Numbered from the stretch's first letter, positions 41,307 through 51,973 are shown. The stretch: 64,000 bases of DNA from Bombyx mori (GCF_030269925.1 NC_085132.1:3122501-3186500), one strand, 5' to 3'. Numbers and translations are program-made. The notes: generated by a model not told the origin, from the sequence alone.

Positions 41307-42623
41307 ATGGATAAACCTACCCCCACCGTAAGTTATGCCAATGTCACATCTAAAACCAGCTACCCGAAGAAAGATCAAGCTATTATTATAAACTCAATCG
41401 ACGGAATCATGATTCGAGACTACTTGTTAGCCCTTTCCGCAGTGACCAAATCAACGTCAATCCGCTTCATTTCTCGCATTTCCAACTCGAGAATCTGCGT
41501 GTACTTGGACTCAAAACAAACAGCTGACGAATTGGTTGACGTCATTAAAAACGTTAAAGTGAAAGACCAGGTATTGGAGATTCGGCCGCTGATAACAAGA
41601 AACAAACGTATCGTTTTATCCAACGTTTGCCCCATAATTCCGCACGATATCTTAGAAGAAAAATTTAATGAAATGGGTATTAAAGTATTGTCTCCCATAA
41701 CATTCATGAAAGTGGGCATCCCGGACCCTGGTTTTTCACACATTATGAGCTTTAGGAGACAAGTATACGTTTCCCCTGAGGATGAAAAAAGATTACCAGA
41801 ATCGATGCAAATTAACTATGATGAAACCAATTATTGGATTTATATTACAAACGAAACAATGAAATGCTTTGTATGTAATGGAATGGGACACTTGGCAAAA
41901 TACTGTCCGCAAAGCAGTCAACAGGTTCTTGGTACCAAAGGCCCTAACAACCTCACGCAAGAAAAATCAACTACTTCCAATGACACTACAGTCGAAACCA
42001 ACAACCTACCGTCACAGTCTCTCAATTCTACAATTAATCTTGAATCTGAAATAAACCAAATCTACCCCCCTACCGAAATTTCCAAACCGCAAGTACCAAC
42101 AAACTTACTACCACACAATAAATTTGACATATACAAAGGTGTTAAGCGGATTCATCCATCTACCTCTTCAGAACCATCACAACCGGAAATAAATCAAGCT
42201 GAACCTACTTTAGATGACAGTAATATTATAGTCAGTGATTACACGGATGAAACCGACAGTAATTGGTCTCTGGACGAAGAACTAAAGAAGACCCCTAAGT
42301 CACTCAAGAAGAAGAAGAAAACTCTCGATGACAGAACTGAAGAACAAGTTTGGAAGGATATTAAAACAGAGTTGGATCAGTCAGAAATACAACCTCACTT
42401 TCCACTCACCTTAGACCAGTTTATTAGTTTTCTAGATAATTCCCCTAGCAAACAAAATCTTCAAGAACTTATCAAATATACGGATGATATCCCGGATCTA
42501 ATTGATATGTGCACATTTCTCCGCACTAAAATGAATTTAAATAGGAACCTCAAAAATAGATGTACAAGATTAGTTAAGAAACTAGAACTTATCAAACTGT
42601 TAGAAACCAGTAACAAGCCATAG
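41307..42623 (+). CDS. I-clade-like LINE ORF1 (gag-like RNA-binding protein)
   Basis: I start at the ATG 41307 (438 aa), because the frame further left runs through the 5' UTR and an older Bm1. The first 180 residues hold an RRM-like mixed region (SIRFISRISNSRICVYL, TRNKRIVLSNVCPIIPHDIL). A single CCHC zinc knuckle CFVCNGMGHLAKYC (C-x2-C-x4-H-x4-C) starts at Cys187. The remainder is Ser/Thr/Asn/Pro-rich, then acidic (DDSNIIVSDYTDETDSNWSL), then a Lys patch (KSLKKKKK) and a charged helical C-terminus. LINE ORF1 proteins coat the element RNA and help carry it to the nucleus. The frame is intact, and it is separated from ORF2 by 56 bp. Confidence 0.88.
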   Translation: MDKPTPTVSYANVTSKTSYPKKDQAIIINSIDGIMIRDYLLALSAVTKSTSIRFISRISNSRICVYLDSKQTADELVDVIKNVKVKDQVLEIRPLITRNKRIVLSNVCPIIPHDILEEKFNEMGIKVLSPITFMKVGIPDPGFSHIMSFRRQVYVSPEDEKRLPESMQINYDETNYWIYITNETMKCFVCNGMGHLAKYCPQSSQQVLGTKGPNNLTQEKSTTSNDTTVETNNLPSQSLNSTINLESEINQIYPPTEISKPQVPTNLLPHNKFDIYKGVKRIHPSTSSEPSQPEINQAEPTLDDSNIIVSDYTDETDSNWSLDEELKKTPKSLKKKKKTLDDRTEEQVWKDIKTELDQSEIQPHFPLTLDQFISFLDNSPSKQNLQELIKYTDDIPDLIDMCTFLRTKMNLNRNLKNRCTRLVKKLELIKLLETSNKP

Positions 42624-42679
42624 TCTCTTTTATTACAATTTTCTTAAAAATAAGGTAAGTGATTTAGTTATTTGACATA

Positions 42680-45070
42680 ATGAAAATTTTACAGTGGAAT
42701 GTTAACGGTTTTCATAGACGATTAGAGAATATACAACGTATATTAAATGATATTGACCCTCTTTGTATTTGTATCCAAGAAACTAATTTAAAAAATAACT
42801 ACTGTGCTAAGTTGAAGAATTATATTCATTTTTTCAAAAATCGATCAAATAGCAGTATAGCTAGTGGTGGAGTAGCTACTTATGTAAAATCACACACACT
42901 GCCCAAAGAGGTCGATATTATCAGCCCACTAGAAGTGATAGCAATAAGAATAGAATATCCTTTGGCTATTACAATATGTAACATCTATTTGCCCAATAGC
43001 TGCCCCTTAAGTGAAAATGACCTGAATAATCTAAAAAATCAGCTTCCAACACCTTTTGTATTATTGGGTGACTTTAATAGCCACCATTTTTATTGGGGTT
43101 CAGATCACTGTGATCTGAGGGGTAAAATTATATCTGGCTGGTTAGATGTAGACGAAAATATGATTCTCCTTAATACTAATCAGCCCACACACTTTAATAA
43201 TAGCAATGGTCACACCAGCAGTATCGATTTAGCCTTTGCTTCACGAAGTATATCAACTTACTTTGACTGGTATGCATTAGACGATCTATACGACAGTGAT
43301 CACTACCCTATTATAATTACATTAAAGATAGATTTAAGCCCCGCTAACGAAAACGCCCCGCAACACTTCAAATATCAGATGGCAGACTGGCCTAACTTTC
43401 GTTCTGATATAGAAATTAAAATTAACCAACTAAGTAAAGTTACACCCGAATCTTTGACCAGAATTAATGACTTAGTTGATGAATTTAATCAAATACTTCT
43501 CGGTTCAGCGGAAAAACATATACCTAAAACAACAGGGAAAATTAAAAAGAAACAAGTGCCATGGTGGAACGACGAGTGTGATAAATCACTTAAAGAATCT
43601 AAAAGAGCATATAGACTTTATAAAAAAGAAAAAAGAAAAGCCGAATATTACCAAAAAAGTCCAAATCGTTTGGACGATCTCCAAAATCTTCAAGATTCAC
43701 TTAAGATAGATTACAAAAGAAAAAGAGCCAAGAGATTCAATGCTAGAAGAATATTTAAAGAAAGCAGAAAGAAAAGTTGGGAAAGTTTTATCACTTCCAT
43801 TAATAGTTACACTCCGCCAGGGATTGTATGGCAAAAAATAAACGCTATTAATGGACAAAAAAGCAAAAAACAAACAATAGTCTTAAAAAACAATGATAGA
43901 CAGTTAAGTGGTGATCCAAAAAATAACTCGGAATTATTAGCGTCTGCTTTTGCTGCAAACTCTAGCTCTAATAATTACAGCCAAGAATTTCTATCTTTTA
44001 AAAACCAAATAGAAGAGAATAATAATGTATTCGATTTTTTGGATAATAGTAACTCTATCAATCAAAATATTACAATTCATGAACTGTATTTCTATTTACA
44101 CCAATTAAAACACTCTAGCCCTGGACCAGACAACATATCTAACACCTTAATCAAAAACCTTCCACTCGTGGCTCTAGAACGACTCCTTGACATTTACAAC
44201 TTCATTTGGCTCAATCAAGTCTTTCCTGATAAGTGGCGAGAAGCCATTGTTATACCGATTCCGAAACCGGGGAAATTACCAACCTTAACTTCCAGTTACA
44301 GACCTATATCGCTCACTTGCAATTTGTGTAAATTACTCGAAAAAATCGTAAGTAATAGATTGAGATGGTATTTAGAACAGAATCAACTAATATCAGCAGT
44401 TCAATTTGGTTTTAGACAATATAAGTCAACATTAGATCATCTTGCGTATTTGGAAAACGAAATATTAACATCCTTTGCAATTAAAAATAAGGTTGTGGCG
44501 GTTTCCCTGGATTTGGAAAAGGCTTATGAAATGGTGTGGAAACACAAAGTCTTGTTACTCCTGGAACAGATGAGTATTAAAGGTAACACCCTAGCCTTCG
44601 TTAGAAATTTTTTGGAAAACAGGAGGATTAGGGTTAAGGTAGATGGCATCGTTTCAGATCCTATCAATACCGAGAACGGTCTACCGCAGGGATCTGTGGT
44701 GAGCGTAATACTTTTTTTTGTTTCAATTAATAGCGTAACAGAGGTTATAGAAAGACCAGTGAAGGGATGTTTATTTGCGGATGACTTAACCCTTGTATGC
44801 AGTGGGAACAGCATTAAACCAACGCAAACACTATTGCAAAATACTTTAGATAAACTAAGTGAATGGTGTCGACATACTGGATTTAAATTTTCAGATACGA
44901 AAACTGAGTTTATCGTTTTAGCAAAAAGGAAAAAGAAAGAAACAGTAAGCTTAACAATTAATAATAAACAAATTAAAGAGGTCCGTCATCTAAAAATATT
45001 AGGTTTAATCTTTGATCAAAAACTGAACTGGGTCGACCACATAAAAAAAACTAAAATCAGATTGTTATAA
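42680..45070 (+). CDS. I-clade-like LINE ORF2, endonuclease-reverse transcriptase (frame broken at the end)
   Basis: The ATG is at 42680. AP-endonuclease: MKILQWNVNG at the start, QET (residues 33-35), GDFNSHH with Asp131/Asn133, SDH around 206-208. A Lys-rich linker (about 290-380) follows. Reverse transcriptase: SSPGPDNISN, YRPISLTCNLCKLLEKI, VSLDLEKAYEMVW with Asp611, GLPQGSV and FADD at 699-702 (F replaces the usual Y, tolerated in LINEs). The frame ends at TAA 45068-45070, just after HIKK. One A too many in the run 45043-45050 explains it, because the conserved protein continues in the next frame. In I-clade elements ORF2 is one polyprotein with RNase H, so the shift makes this copy defective unless it is a sequencing error. 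Confidence 0.9.
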   Translation: MKILQWNVNGFHRRLENIQRILNDIDPLCICIQETNLKNNYCAKLKNYIHFFKNRSNSSIASGGVATYVKSHTLPKEVDIISPLEVIAIRIEYPLAITICNIYLPNSCPLSENDLNNLKNQLPTPFVLLGDFNSHHFYWGSDHCDLRGKIISGWLDVDENMILLNTNQPTHFNNSNGHTSSIDLAFASRSISTYFDWYALDDLYDSDHYPIIITLKIDLSPANENAPQHFKYQMADWPNFRSDIEIKINQLSKVTPESLTRINDLVDEFNQILLGSAEKHIPKTTGKIKKKQVPWWNDECDKSLKESKRAYRLYKKEKRKAEYYQKSPNRLDDLQNLQDSLKIDYKRKRAKRFNARRIFKESRKKSWESFITSINSYTPPGIVWQKINAINGQKSKKQTIVLKNNDRQLSGDPKNNSELLASAFAANSSSNNYSQEFLSFKNQIEENNNVFDFLDNSNSINQNITIHELYFYLHQLKHSSPGPDNISNTLIKNLPLVALERLLDIYNFIWLNQVFPDKWREAIVIPIPKPGKLPTLTSSYRPISLTCNLCKLLEKIVSNRLRWYLEQNQLISAVQFGFRQYKSTLDHLAYLENEILTSFAIKNKVVAVSLDLEKAYEMVWKHKVLLLLEQMSIKGNTLAFVRNFLENRRIRVKVDGIVSDPINTENGLPQGSVVSVILFFVSINSVTEVIERPVKGCLFADDLTLVCSGNSIKPTQTLLQNTLDKLSEWCRHTGFKFSDTKTEFIVLAKRKKKETVSLTINNKQIKEVRHLKILGLIFDQKLNWVDHIKKTKIRLL

Positions 45071-46073
45071 TAGACTCAACGTCATCAAAATTCTATCAGG
45101 AAGTAGTTGGGGCTCAGATAGCACATGCATTAAGAATACATACAAAGCATTGATAAGACAAAAAATTGACTATGGCTCTATTATTTATGACTCTGCATCT
45201 TCCAATATTTTAAAAATCCTAGAAAGTATACACAACACTAGTTTAAGATTAAGTCTAGGAGCCTTCAGAACAAGCCCAATAAATAGCATTCTAGTTGAAG
45301 CAGAGGAAATGCCACTAGCTTTTAGGAGAAAAGAGTTATGCCTGTCATATGCTACTAACCATATAACAAACAACAAAGACTCATTTATACTAAAGGACCC
45401 TGTACCATCGGATATAGAATTTAGGTTACAACCAACCCTTTCATCTCCTTTGAGGTTAAGAATTAAAAAATACCTCGCAGAAATAAATTTAGATTTTCCC
45501 CCAGTATTTCCACGTAAACACCACTACTATCCTCCGTGGCACCAATCAAATTTCACAATAAATATGGAAATAGCTCAAAATAATCCCCGAGACACCACAT
45601 CAGATTATATCTACAAAGATCTTTTCTACGAAATTAAAAATAATCACTTAGACTTCAAGATGTACTACACGGACGGCTCAGTCTGTGAAGGTAGATCTGG
45701 TTGCGCTATTGTATCTGAAAATTATAGTTGCAAGAATAGACTCCAAGACTATACCTCTATATTGACATGCGAAGCAGTTGCTATACTAGAATGCTTAAAC
45801 ATTATTAAGACAAACACAAATCACAAAAAATATATAGTTTTCACTGATTCAATGTCTACCCTCATGGCCCTTTCAAATAATCACAACAAAAACCCCCTTA
45901 TTATTCTGATCAAGGAAATTCTAACCGGGCTTATAGATAACAATTATTTAATAAAGCTAATCTGGATTCCTAGTCACCAAGGCATATCTGGAAATGAAAG
46001 AGCTGACACAGAAGCTAAGAGAGCCACAAAGTTAGCCCAATGTAATTACCTTACTTCTAATACAGGATCTTAA
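45063..46073 (+). pseudogene. ORF2 continuation: thumb region and RNase H (shifted frame)
   Basis: Continuous with the preceding ORF after the frame change. The connecting region (NRLNVIKILSGSSWG, KALIRQKIDYGSIIYDSAS) is followed by an RNase H domain at 45655-46020: YTDGS (first Asp), CEAVAILE (Glu), FTDSMSTL (second Asp), WIPSHQGISGNERADTEAK (His and last Asp), so all catalytic positions are present. RNase H removes the RNA template during second-strand synthesis. The frame stops at 46071-46073, early; the last domain lies in the next frame. Confidence 0.88.
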
Positions 46074-46458
46074 AAAACATATTAAATGGAAGATTAAAAC
46101 ACTCTGGAATAGCTATTGGGTAAAAGATAATAAAAGTGCTTTATATGATATAAGAAAATCCGTTTTTGAAAAAAGGAATTTTCAGATTAATAATAGAAAA
46201 GATCAAGTAGTTTTAAATAGATTAAGAATAGGTCACTATAACATTACTCACATCCATCTTATTACAAAAGAAGAAATAAAGAAATGTAGTCGATGTGATA
46301 GCAATATATCTATTAAGCATTTACTAACTGAGTGCCCAATGTTTAATGCAGAAAGACATACTTCTGCCTTGCCTATGTGTTTGTTTGACTGTTTAAATAA
46401 TAATGTAAAATGTACTTTAAAATTCCTGAAAATTATAGATTACCATAGATTAATTTAA
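46066..46458 (+). pseudogene. ORF2 C-terminal zinc-binding segment (second frame change)
   Basis: From 46066 another frame reads DLKKHIKWKIKTLWNSYW, then LNRLRIGHYNITHIHLITKE and CSRCDSNISIKHLLTECP, ending in TAA at 46456-46458. The R-x-G-H..C-x2-C..H-x4-C order is the usual end of I-clade polyproteins. A short insertion or deletion near 46060-46066 separates it from the RNase H frame. Confidence 0.82.
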
Positions 46459-46534
46459 CTATAAGCTTATAGTGGTCGTTAATGACCATTGCTGTTAAAA
46501 AGCGACCTTAAATAAATAAATAAAAAAAAATAAA

Positions 46535-46546
46535 AAAATCGAGAAA
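46535..46546 (+). repeat. Target-site duplication, right copy
   Basis: AAAATCGAGAAA, matching 41139-41150. The A-rich tail makes the exact first base uncertain. Confidence 0.85.
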
Positions 46547-46562
46547 ATCTTCCTGTCATTAA

Positions 46563-46806
46563 ACTGGTGGTAGGACCTCTTGTGAGTCCGCACGGGTAGG
46601 TACCACCGCCCTGCCTATTTCTGCCGTGAAGCAGTAATGCGTTTCGGTTTGAAGGGTGGGGCAGCCGTTGTAATTATACTGAGATCTTAGAACCTATATC
46701 TCAAGGTAGGTGGCGCATTTACGTTGTAGATGTCTATGGGCTCCAATAACCACTTAACACCAGGTGGGCTGTGAGCTCGTCCACACATCTAAGCAGTAAA
46801 AAAAAA
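46563..46806 (+). mobile_element. Bm1 SINE, headless
   Basis: Begins ACTGGTGGTAGG and ends CACATCTAAGCAGTAAAAAA; little diverged. Confidence 0.93.
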
Positions 46807-47142
46807 CGATAACTCAGGTTCGAAAAATTAAATAATTAATTTAGCTGTAAAGGGTTTTTAACTCTGTAAGCCTATTCTAGTCAGTACTACCGTCCAACCC
46901 ATAGCTACCGTTACGCATTAATGCAATCTGACTTACCCATAAGCCCCGGTATCCATTTAATATAATATAGATCAGTAATAAACCCATTTAATCCAATAAA
47001 AAAAAGACGTAAGATTCTCCGTCTTATAGCCGCAACCTTGTACAGAATGAAATTATTTAGTAAAGTTCTAGGTTCCGAATGAAACAGAAAAGTCAGATAA
47101 AAGAAGATTTATCTAATCTTGTCTGTTTTTTCTTTATTACAG
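46807..47142. other. No gene seen
   Basis: AT-rich spacer. Confidence 0.45.
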
Positions 47143-47585
47143 AACTAGCGGCACGCTCCGGCTCCGCTCGGGTCTTTAACAAAAATTTCAACGATATTTG
47201 ACGTTGTTTCATTTTTATAAATAAAGGAACACTTATTGCGGCACAACTATAGTAGTTAGACATATGTAGTCGCGACACTTTTTGTAAATAATAATGTGTT
47301 CTACAAAGTCGTAGTACATTATTTTATTCTATCATCAACAGTTTTCGCAGCGCACGCGATGTAAAGAACATTTTACGTAATTTTTTTACACCTTGGGTTA
47401 CATTATTGATGTTTTAGTAAGGATCCCTAATTTTTTTCAAAAAAGATGTCACTTTGTCACTTGGAAACAGTGTAGCTTCCAAAAAGTGAAAGAATTTTTC
47501 AAATCGGTTCAGTAGTTTCGGAGCCTATTCAATACAAACAAACAAATAAATCTTTCCTCTTTTTAATATTAGTATATATACTTAG
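47143..47585 (-). repeat. Helitron-like repeat, family C
   Basis: A full copy from ACTAGCGGCACGCTCCGGCT to CTTTCCTCTTTTTAATATTA. Confidence 0.8.
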
Positions 47586-47925
47586 ACAGTAGTAGACAAT
47601 TCTTGTTAACGATGACAAAAATACTTGATTTTTATTCATTCGGTAAGTTATGACGAATTTAAGGCTTCAAATTTTTTTGTCGCGAAAACTTAAAAAACTA
47701 CTAGTGTTATAAGTTAATTTTCATTGGCCTCTAGTTTCTTCCTATTTATCGCGGCACAGCCCTTACTTTGGCCTTTAAAGGCATCCTGGATCAGTGATTT
47801 TTAATTTTAAGTAAACATTTGTGAAATTATGATCTTGAAACTTACTTGAGTTAAATAAATATTGGTTAAAATAAAATAATAGTGTATATGAGTATAATTG
47901 TAAATAGACATGCTTTAACAAAAAC
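47586..47925. other. No gene seen
   Basis: AT-rich spacer. Confidence 0.45.
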
Positions 47926-48272
47926 CGGCTTCAAATAGAAAAAAAAAGATATTCCAATACAAATTAATATAATTAATATGTACACTAAAAACAATAATCA
48001 TCGAAATCGGTAGGCGTGATATTGAGATATTGAATTATTCATCTATTTGTCGCGCACGTACTTAATGAAAATTTAAGACTTATATGGTTTTCTCATGGAT
48101 ACTATTATCAGAACTGGACTAAATTGAAATGGGACCACACAGGAAGTGTCAACCTTCTAATAAAAAAGAATCATCAAAATCGATTCACCCAATCAAAAGT
48201 TATGAGGTAACAAACATAAAAAAACATACAGTCGAATTGAGAACCTCCTCTTTTTTTGAAGTCGCTTAAAAA
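47926..48272. repeat. Short element with ACCGGCTTC/GAAGTCGC-type ends, family G
   Basis: It starts AAAACCGGCTTCAAATAGAA and ends CCTCCTCTTTTTTTGAAGTCGC, an imperfect terminal inversion of ACCGACTTCAAA. The internal ATCGATTCACCCAATCAAAA and GTTATGAGGTAACAAACAT are a pattern I recall as abundant in moth genomes. Non-coding, probably non-autonomous. Confidence 0.6.
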
Positions 48273-48289
48273 GCAGTTTTACAATCCTC

Positions 48290-49346
48290 CTCCTTGCGTC
48301 GTATTCCTCATTGCTGAGGGTCGTGTCCACCCTTTTTTAACACCTTCGCACGCACGATCTTTCTCCATCCATTCTTGTTTCTGGCGGTGTGGAGGGCGTT
48401 GTGAAACGTGGAATCAAGAGCGGTGCGGATCTGGTCGAACCAACGTATTGGGCTGCGCCCTCGAGGTCTTTTCCCATCTACCTTACCAGTCACGATGAGC
48501 CTCTCGAGATTTCTACCATCCTTCCGTGCAATGTGACCAAAGTATTCAAGGACTCTGCGAAGACACTCGGATGACAGCCGCGAGGAGATTTTGAGTTCTT
48601 GCAAGATTGATACGTTGGTCCAAAATGTTGTCTACGGAATACGCAGCATCTTTCTCCAACACCACATCTCAAAGGCGTCAATGCGTCTGCGGTCTGCAGA
48701 TTTCAGTGACCAGGTCTCAGCGCCATACGAAAAAATCGAGAAGACTAGAGTCCGTACTAGTTTGGTTTTGGTCTTTACGGATATGCTGCGATCTCTCCAG
48801 ATTTTTCCGAGCTGAGTCATGGCACTCTTAGTCATACCAATTCTCCGGCGCACTTCCTTCTCACACGAACCATTGTTACTGATGTTGGAACCGAGGTAGT
48901 TAAAATTGTCCACTATTTCTAGGTCTAATGCGCTAGTGGGTTCCAATTTTCCAGACCTATCCACCACCATGACTTTGGTTTTGGACTTGTTTATGGAAAG
49001 TCCCATCTTCTTGCTTATCCGCTCCATTCTGTCTAGAAGCGCAACCATTTCCGACTCATTCGCTGCAAGAAGAGTAGTGTCATCGGCGTATCGCATGTTG
49101 GTGATTTTCACATCACCAACTGTAATGCCACCCTCCCAATTCTCGCAGGTCCGTCTCATTATGTGCTCCCCATAGGCGTTGAAAATAATGGGCGATAAAA
49201 AAAAACCTTGGCGTACTCCTTCGTGAAATTTAAAAGGTTTCGAGGTTGTTCCATCGACTCTTACGACTGCCTGACTTGAGCCATACAAGTTGCGAAGTAA
49301 GGCGATGAGATGATTTGGTAACCCAAGTCCTTGTAAAACCTTCCAT
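48290..49346 (-). mobile_element. RTE-clade LINE fragment with one nonsense codon
   Basis: Read on the minus strand, one frame covers the second half of the reverse transcriptase and the C-terminus. VRQGFFLSPIIFN contains the GxxQGxxxSP-like motif with Val-Arg in place of the usual bases, YADD is at 49079-49090 and FNYLGSNISNNGSCEKEVRR follows. Then come YGAETWSLKSADRRRIDAFE, a TAG at 48632-48634 where the copy at 31255 has Trp, and GHIARKDGRNLERL..KRPRGRSPIRWFDQ to a stop at about 48308. The upstream half is missing; the break coincides with the start of a family A repeat (49347). RTE elements use an AP endonuclease, lost here. Inactive. Confidence 0.88.
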
Positions 49347-49725
49347 AAACAACTCCAGTTAATTGAAATTATAAGTTTTAAGATTATTATGGTTCTATTG
49401 TCAAAGATTAAGTTGTTAAGACACTATACACAAATAATTATAAAGACAAACAGTATTAATACTGATTTATTCTCAATTTGGCCACAGTACTTAAACAATA
49501 AACAAAAGAGTATAATAATATATTCGTGTGTGTCAAAGACATGGTAGTGGGTGTAATGTTTTTTTATTATTGATTTAATGTATAATATTTTTATGCATAA
49601 TTGTATAAAAATATTACCATTGTGCACTCCTTCTCTATATTCTCTATAACTGTAGGAAATTTCATACTCCTCCGTCCGCGCAATTTTTGTAAAAAGGTCT
49701 ACAAAATTTTTGCTTCACGTATTGA
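49347..49725 (+). repeat. Interspersed repeat, family A
   Basis: A plus copy joined directly to the truncated RTE element; ends CTCCTCCGTCCGCGCAATTT .. TTGCTTCACGTATTGATT. The first 40 bases of the family are absent, the same 5' start point as the copy at 15388. Confidence 0.78.
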
Positions 49726-50144
49726 TTTAAATACATCACAGTTTCATCAAAACTTTCATTGTTTTTGTACAATTCAGAATAAATGGAACTCTGAATATCA
49801 ATAGTTAGGTTTTAGTTCGAGGATACGAATTTGAAAAGCAAGCAAGTCAAAGTTAGAACTGCGTTTTATACATACAAAAATAAAACAAATAAGGCAAATA
49901 TTTGCATCCTATCTAATTTTCACTGGCAACATATTATAGTGATGATACTATTGTAATTTTTAAAAGAATAACATTACTTTTTTCCTATACGAAATAAAGA
50001 ATTGAGAGTGAATAGTTCAATTTTGTTAAACCTTTGTTTTTCAAACGTATAAAATACCATTAAGACGTCACGTATTGTCTTCGAATGAAGTTTTCGATAT
50101 AACGCAGGACGAAACAAACCAAAAAATTAATTAAAAAAAAAAAG
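49726..50144. other. No gene seen
   Basis: AT-rich spacer. Confidence 0.45.
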
Positions 50145-50560
50145 CAGTTTTCTGTAAAGTCGGTTTACTGACGATAGTTGAACGTGACAACGTCATAAGA
50201 AAATACTGACTGATGGAATGGTTTCATTTTTCAATTATCGCAATTATTGTTGCTATAAACTATTGACACCACATTCACTTTTCACTGAACTTCATACTTG
50301 ACGAAAACATGTAAATGTATTATTGTATAGCAGCTGTTCATGCGGATGCATCGCTCACTCAAGTAGGAGAGAGACAGATGTCGAACGCTGCCGAACGCGG
50401 AGGCCGATTGTGCATCTTTGTCGCTCGTTGCGCGCTCTCGCTTGCACTTCAAGCCTTAAATGGAACGCCTCAGAGCGAGGTAACGCCGCATGAATCATGT
50501 TTTATCGTGCGTGCAGCCGGCTCCATAAAATTATAAGACGTTATCACGTCAAAAATGCGA
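50145..50560. repeat. Terminal-inverted-repeat element, family E, copy 2
   Basis: Colinear with 38435-38908: ACGTGACAACGTC left (50181-50193), GACGTTATCACGT right (one mismatch), and the same GC-rich middle. Confidence 0.77.
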
Positions 50561-51144
50561 AATTAAACCGTAGCAGTAATTTTAATTCTACTCCAACATC
50601 AGTTTGAAGTAAATCTTATGTTTGGATGTCATTAAAAGGAATCTCTTGAAAGAAAAATGAAGTAGGTTCGTACCGTTTCGGACCTCTCTCATTAATACTG
50701 CGAAGGACCTTTCGATATTTATTGAAAGCTCGTTGAAACCTTCAAAAGGTCTACCCACGCAGTCTGACTTTAAATGTAAAACTGTCTCATGTTCTCACAG
50801 GAAACGCACGCCAGTCTCAAAACGAACAATGATCACGGGAGCGAAATAATCGGAAGGGATTAGTAAAAAGTTTAGTGAAAAAGGGATTACTGTATTTACG
50901 CTTTGAAGGACTTTGAAATTGTACGTAGAAAGTATTCCATTGTGTTTTCGTGCGCCCACCGAAGGAGTCTAATGGATGAAGCGTATTAAAGAAACGTATG
51001 AAGAGGCGTAATAAGAGCCTTTAATATCACATAAGATTTTGTCTTTACGTGACAGAAGATTCATCAAATGATAATAAAAAACCTTAAAAAAGAAACGAGC
51101 CCGCAAAATTTAATAAGTTTACGTAATTACTGGTTTTGGGACTT
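50561..51144. other. No gene seen
   Basis: Unique-looking DNA; no supported gene. Confidence 0.5.
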
Positions 51145-51507
51145 TTTTTTTTTATTGCCCATGTATGCAGACGAGCATACGGCCCACCTGATGGTGAGTG
51201 GTTACCGTCGCCCATGGACTTCAGCAATGCCAGGGGCAGAGCCAAGCCGCTGCCTACCGCTTAATACTCTCCACAAGCCTCGTTTGAAGAAGGACATGTC
51301 ATAGCGCTCGGGAAACACCGTGGAGGGGATCTCATTCCATAGCCGGATGGTACGTGGCAAAAAAGATCTCTGGAAACGCACTGTGGATGACCGCAGTGGC
51401 TCCAGGTAGTATGGATGAACTCTACTCCGGTGGCGGGCGGTGCGATGGTAAAAACGAGATGCCGGTATCATCTCGAACAATTCCTCAGAGCACTGCTATG
51501 AGCTACT
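51145..51507 (-). mobile_element. BMC1-type LINE 3' end
   Basis: On the minus strand an open 92-codon stretch (51480 to 51202) equals the end of the BMC1 ORF (FLPRTIRLWNEIPSTVFPER, MSFFKRGLWRVLSG), followed by the tail and A-tail. Little diverged; 5' truncated. Confidence 0.9.
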
Positions 51508-51765
51508 TTGGTATGTAAAACCATTCTACCTATTTATGCTCCGAATAGTCAACCGTTCAAGTTTGATGAATATGTGGCGGGTAGCCATCATACAACGCAA
51601 GATATCTGACAGATGCCTGAATCTCGCTTACGACATTTTCAAGATAAGCTCGCATTTATACAAGTTCCATACATCAACATTCGGACCGTCGGTCTACCGA
51701 GTAAATATGGAAGATCGGTGGAACATCTTCCCTGTGTCGTTAAACTTCTCAAAAATAAATGATAG
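51508..51765. other. No gene seen
   Basis: Unique DNA; the frame 51536-51805 is open but has no recognisable motif. Confidence 0.4.
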
Positions 51766-51966
51766 TAAATACCAAATCACGCACGGTCATCCGGATCGAA
51801 ATTAGAATTCCCCTGCGTTATAAGTACCACCTGCGATATAGACATGTACAAATAATGAACACCCAGACATGTTCATCACAAGAATGTTTGCCCGAAGTGA
51901 GAAAAGAACCCACGACCCTCACCGCAACAGTCAGGAGCGCTTACTACTACACCATCGAGTAGGTCC
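51766..51966 (-). mobile_element. tRNA-related repeat (probable SINE), copy 2
   Basis: Shares CGGTCATCCGG, ATGTTCATCACA and the AAAAGAACCCACGACC region with 11772-12008; the B-box-like sequence is more damaged. Confidence 0.5.
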
Positions 51967-51973
51967 GTGAATG

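Larger units (their letters stand above)
41151..46534 (+). mobile_element. Nearly full-length I-clade-like LINE
   Basis: A 5.38-kb unit begins GGAGTTGCCTTGCGGTCCCC and ends with AAATAAATAAATAAAAAAAA.., bounded by a 12-bp direct repeat. The order is 5' UTR (41151-41306), gag-like ORF1, 56-bp spacer, ORF2 with AP endonuclease and reverse transcriptase, RNase H, C-terminal zinc motif and a short 3' UTR with TAA-type tail. RNase H plus a TAA-like tail points to the I group (I/Loa-like) rather than jockey. Coding sequence is much more AT-rich than in the BMC1 element. Two frame changes split ORF2. Confidence 0.9.

Noticed and set aside
48389..49175. Plus-strand ORFs opposite the RTE fragment
   Set aside because: They are complementary-strand shadows of the reverse-transcriptase coding sequence.
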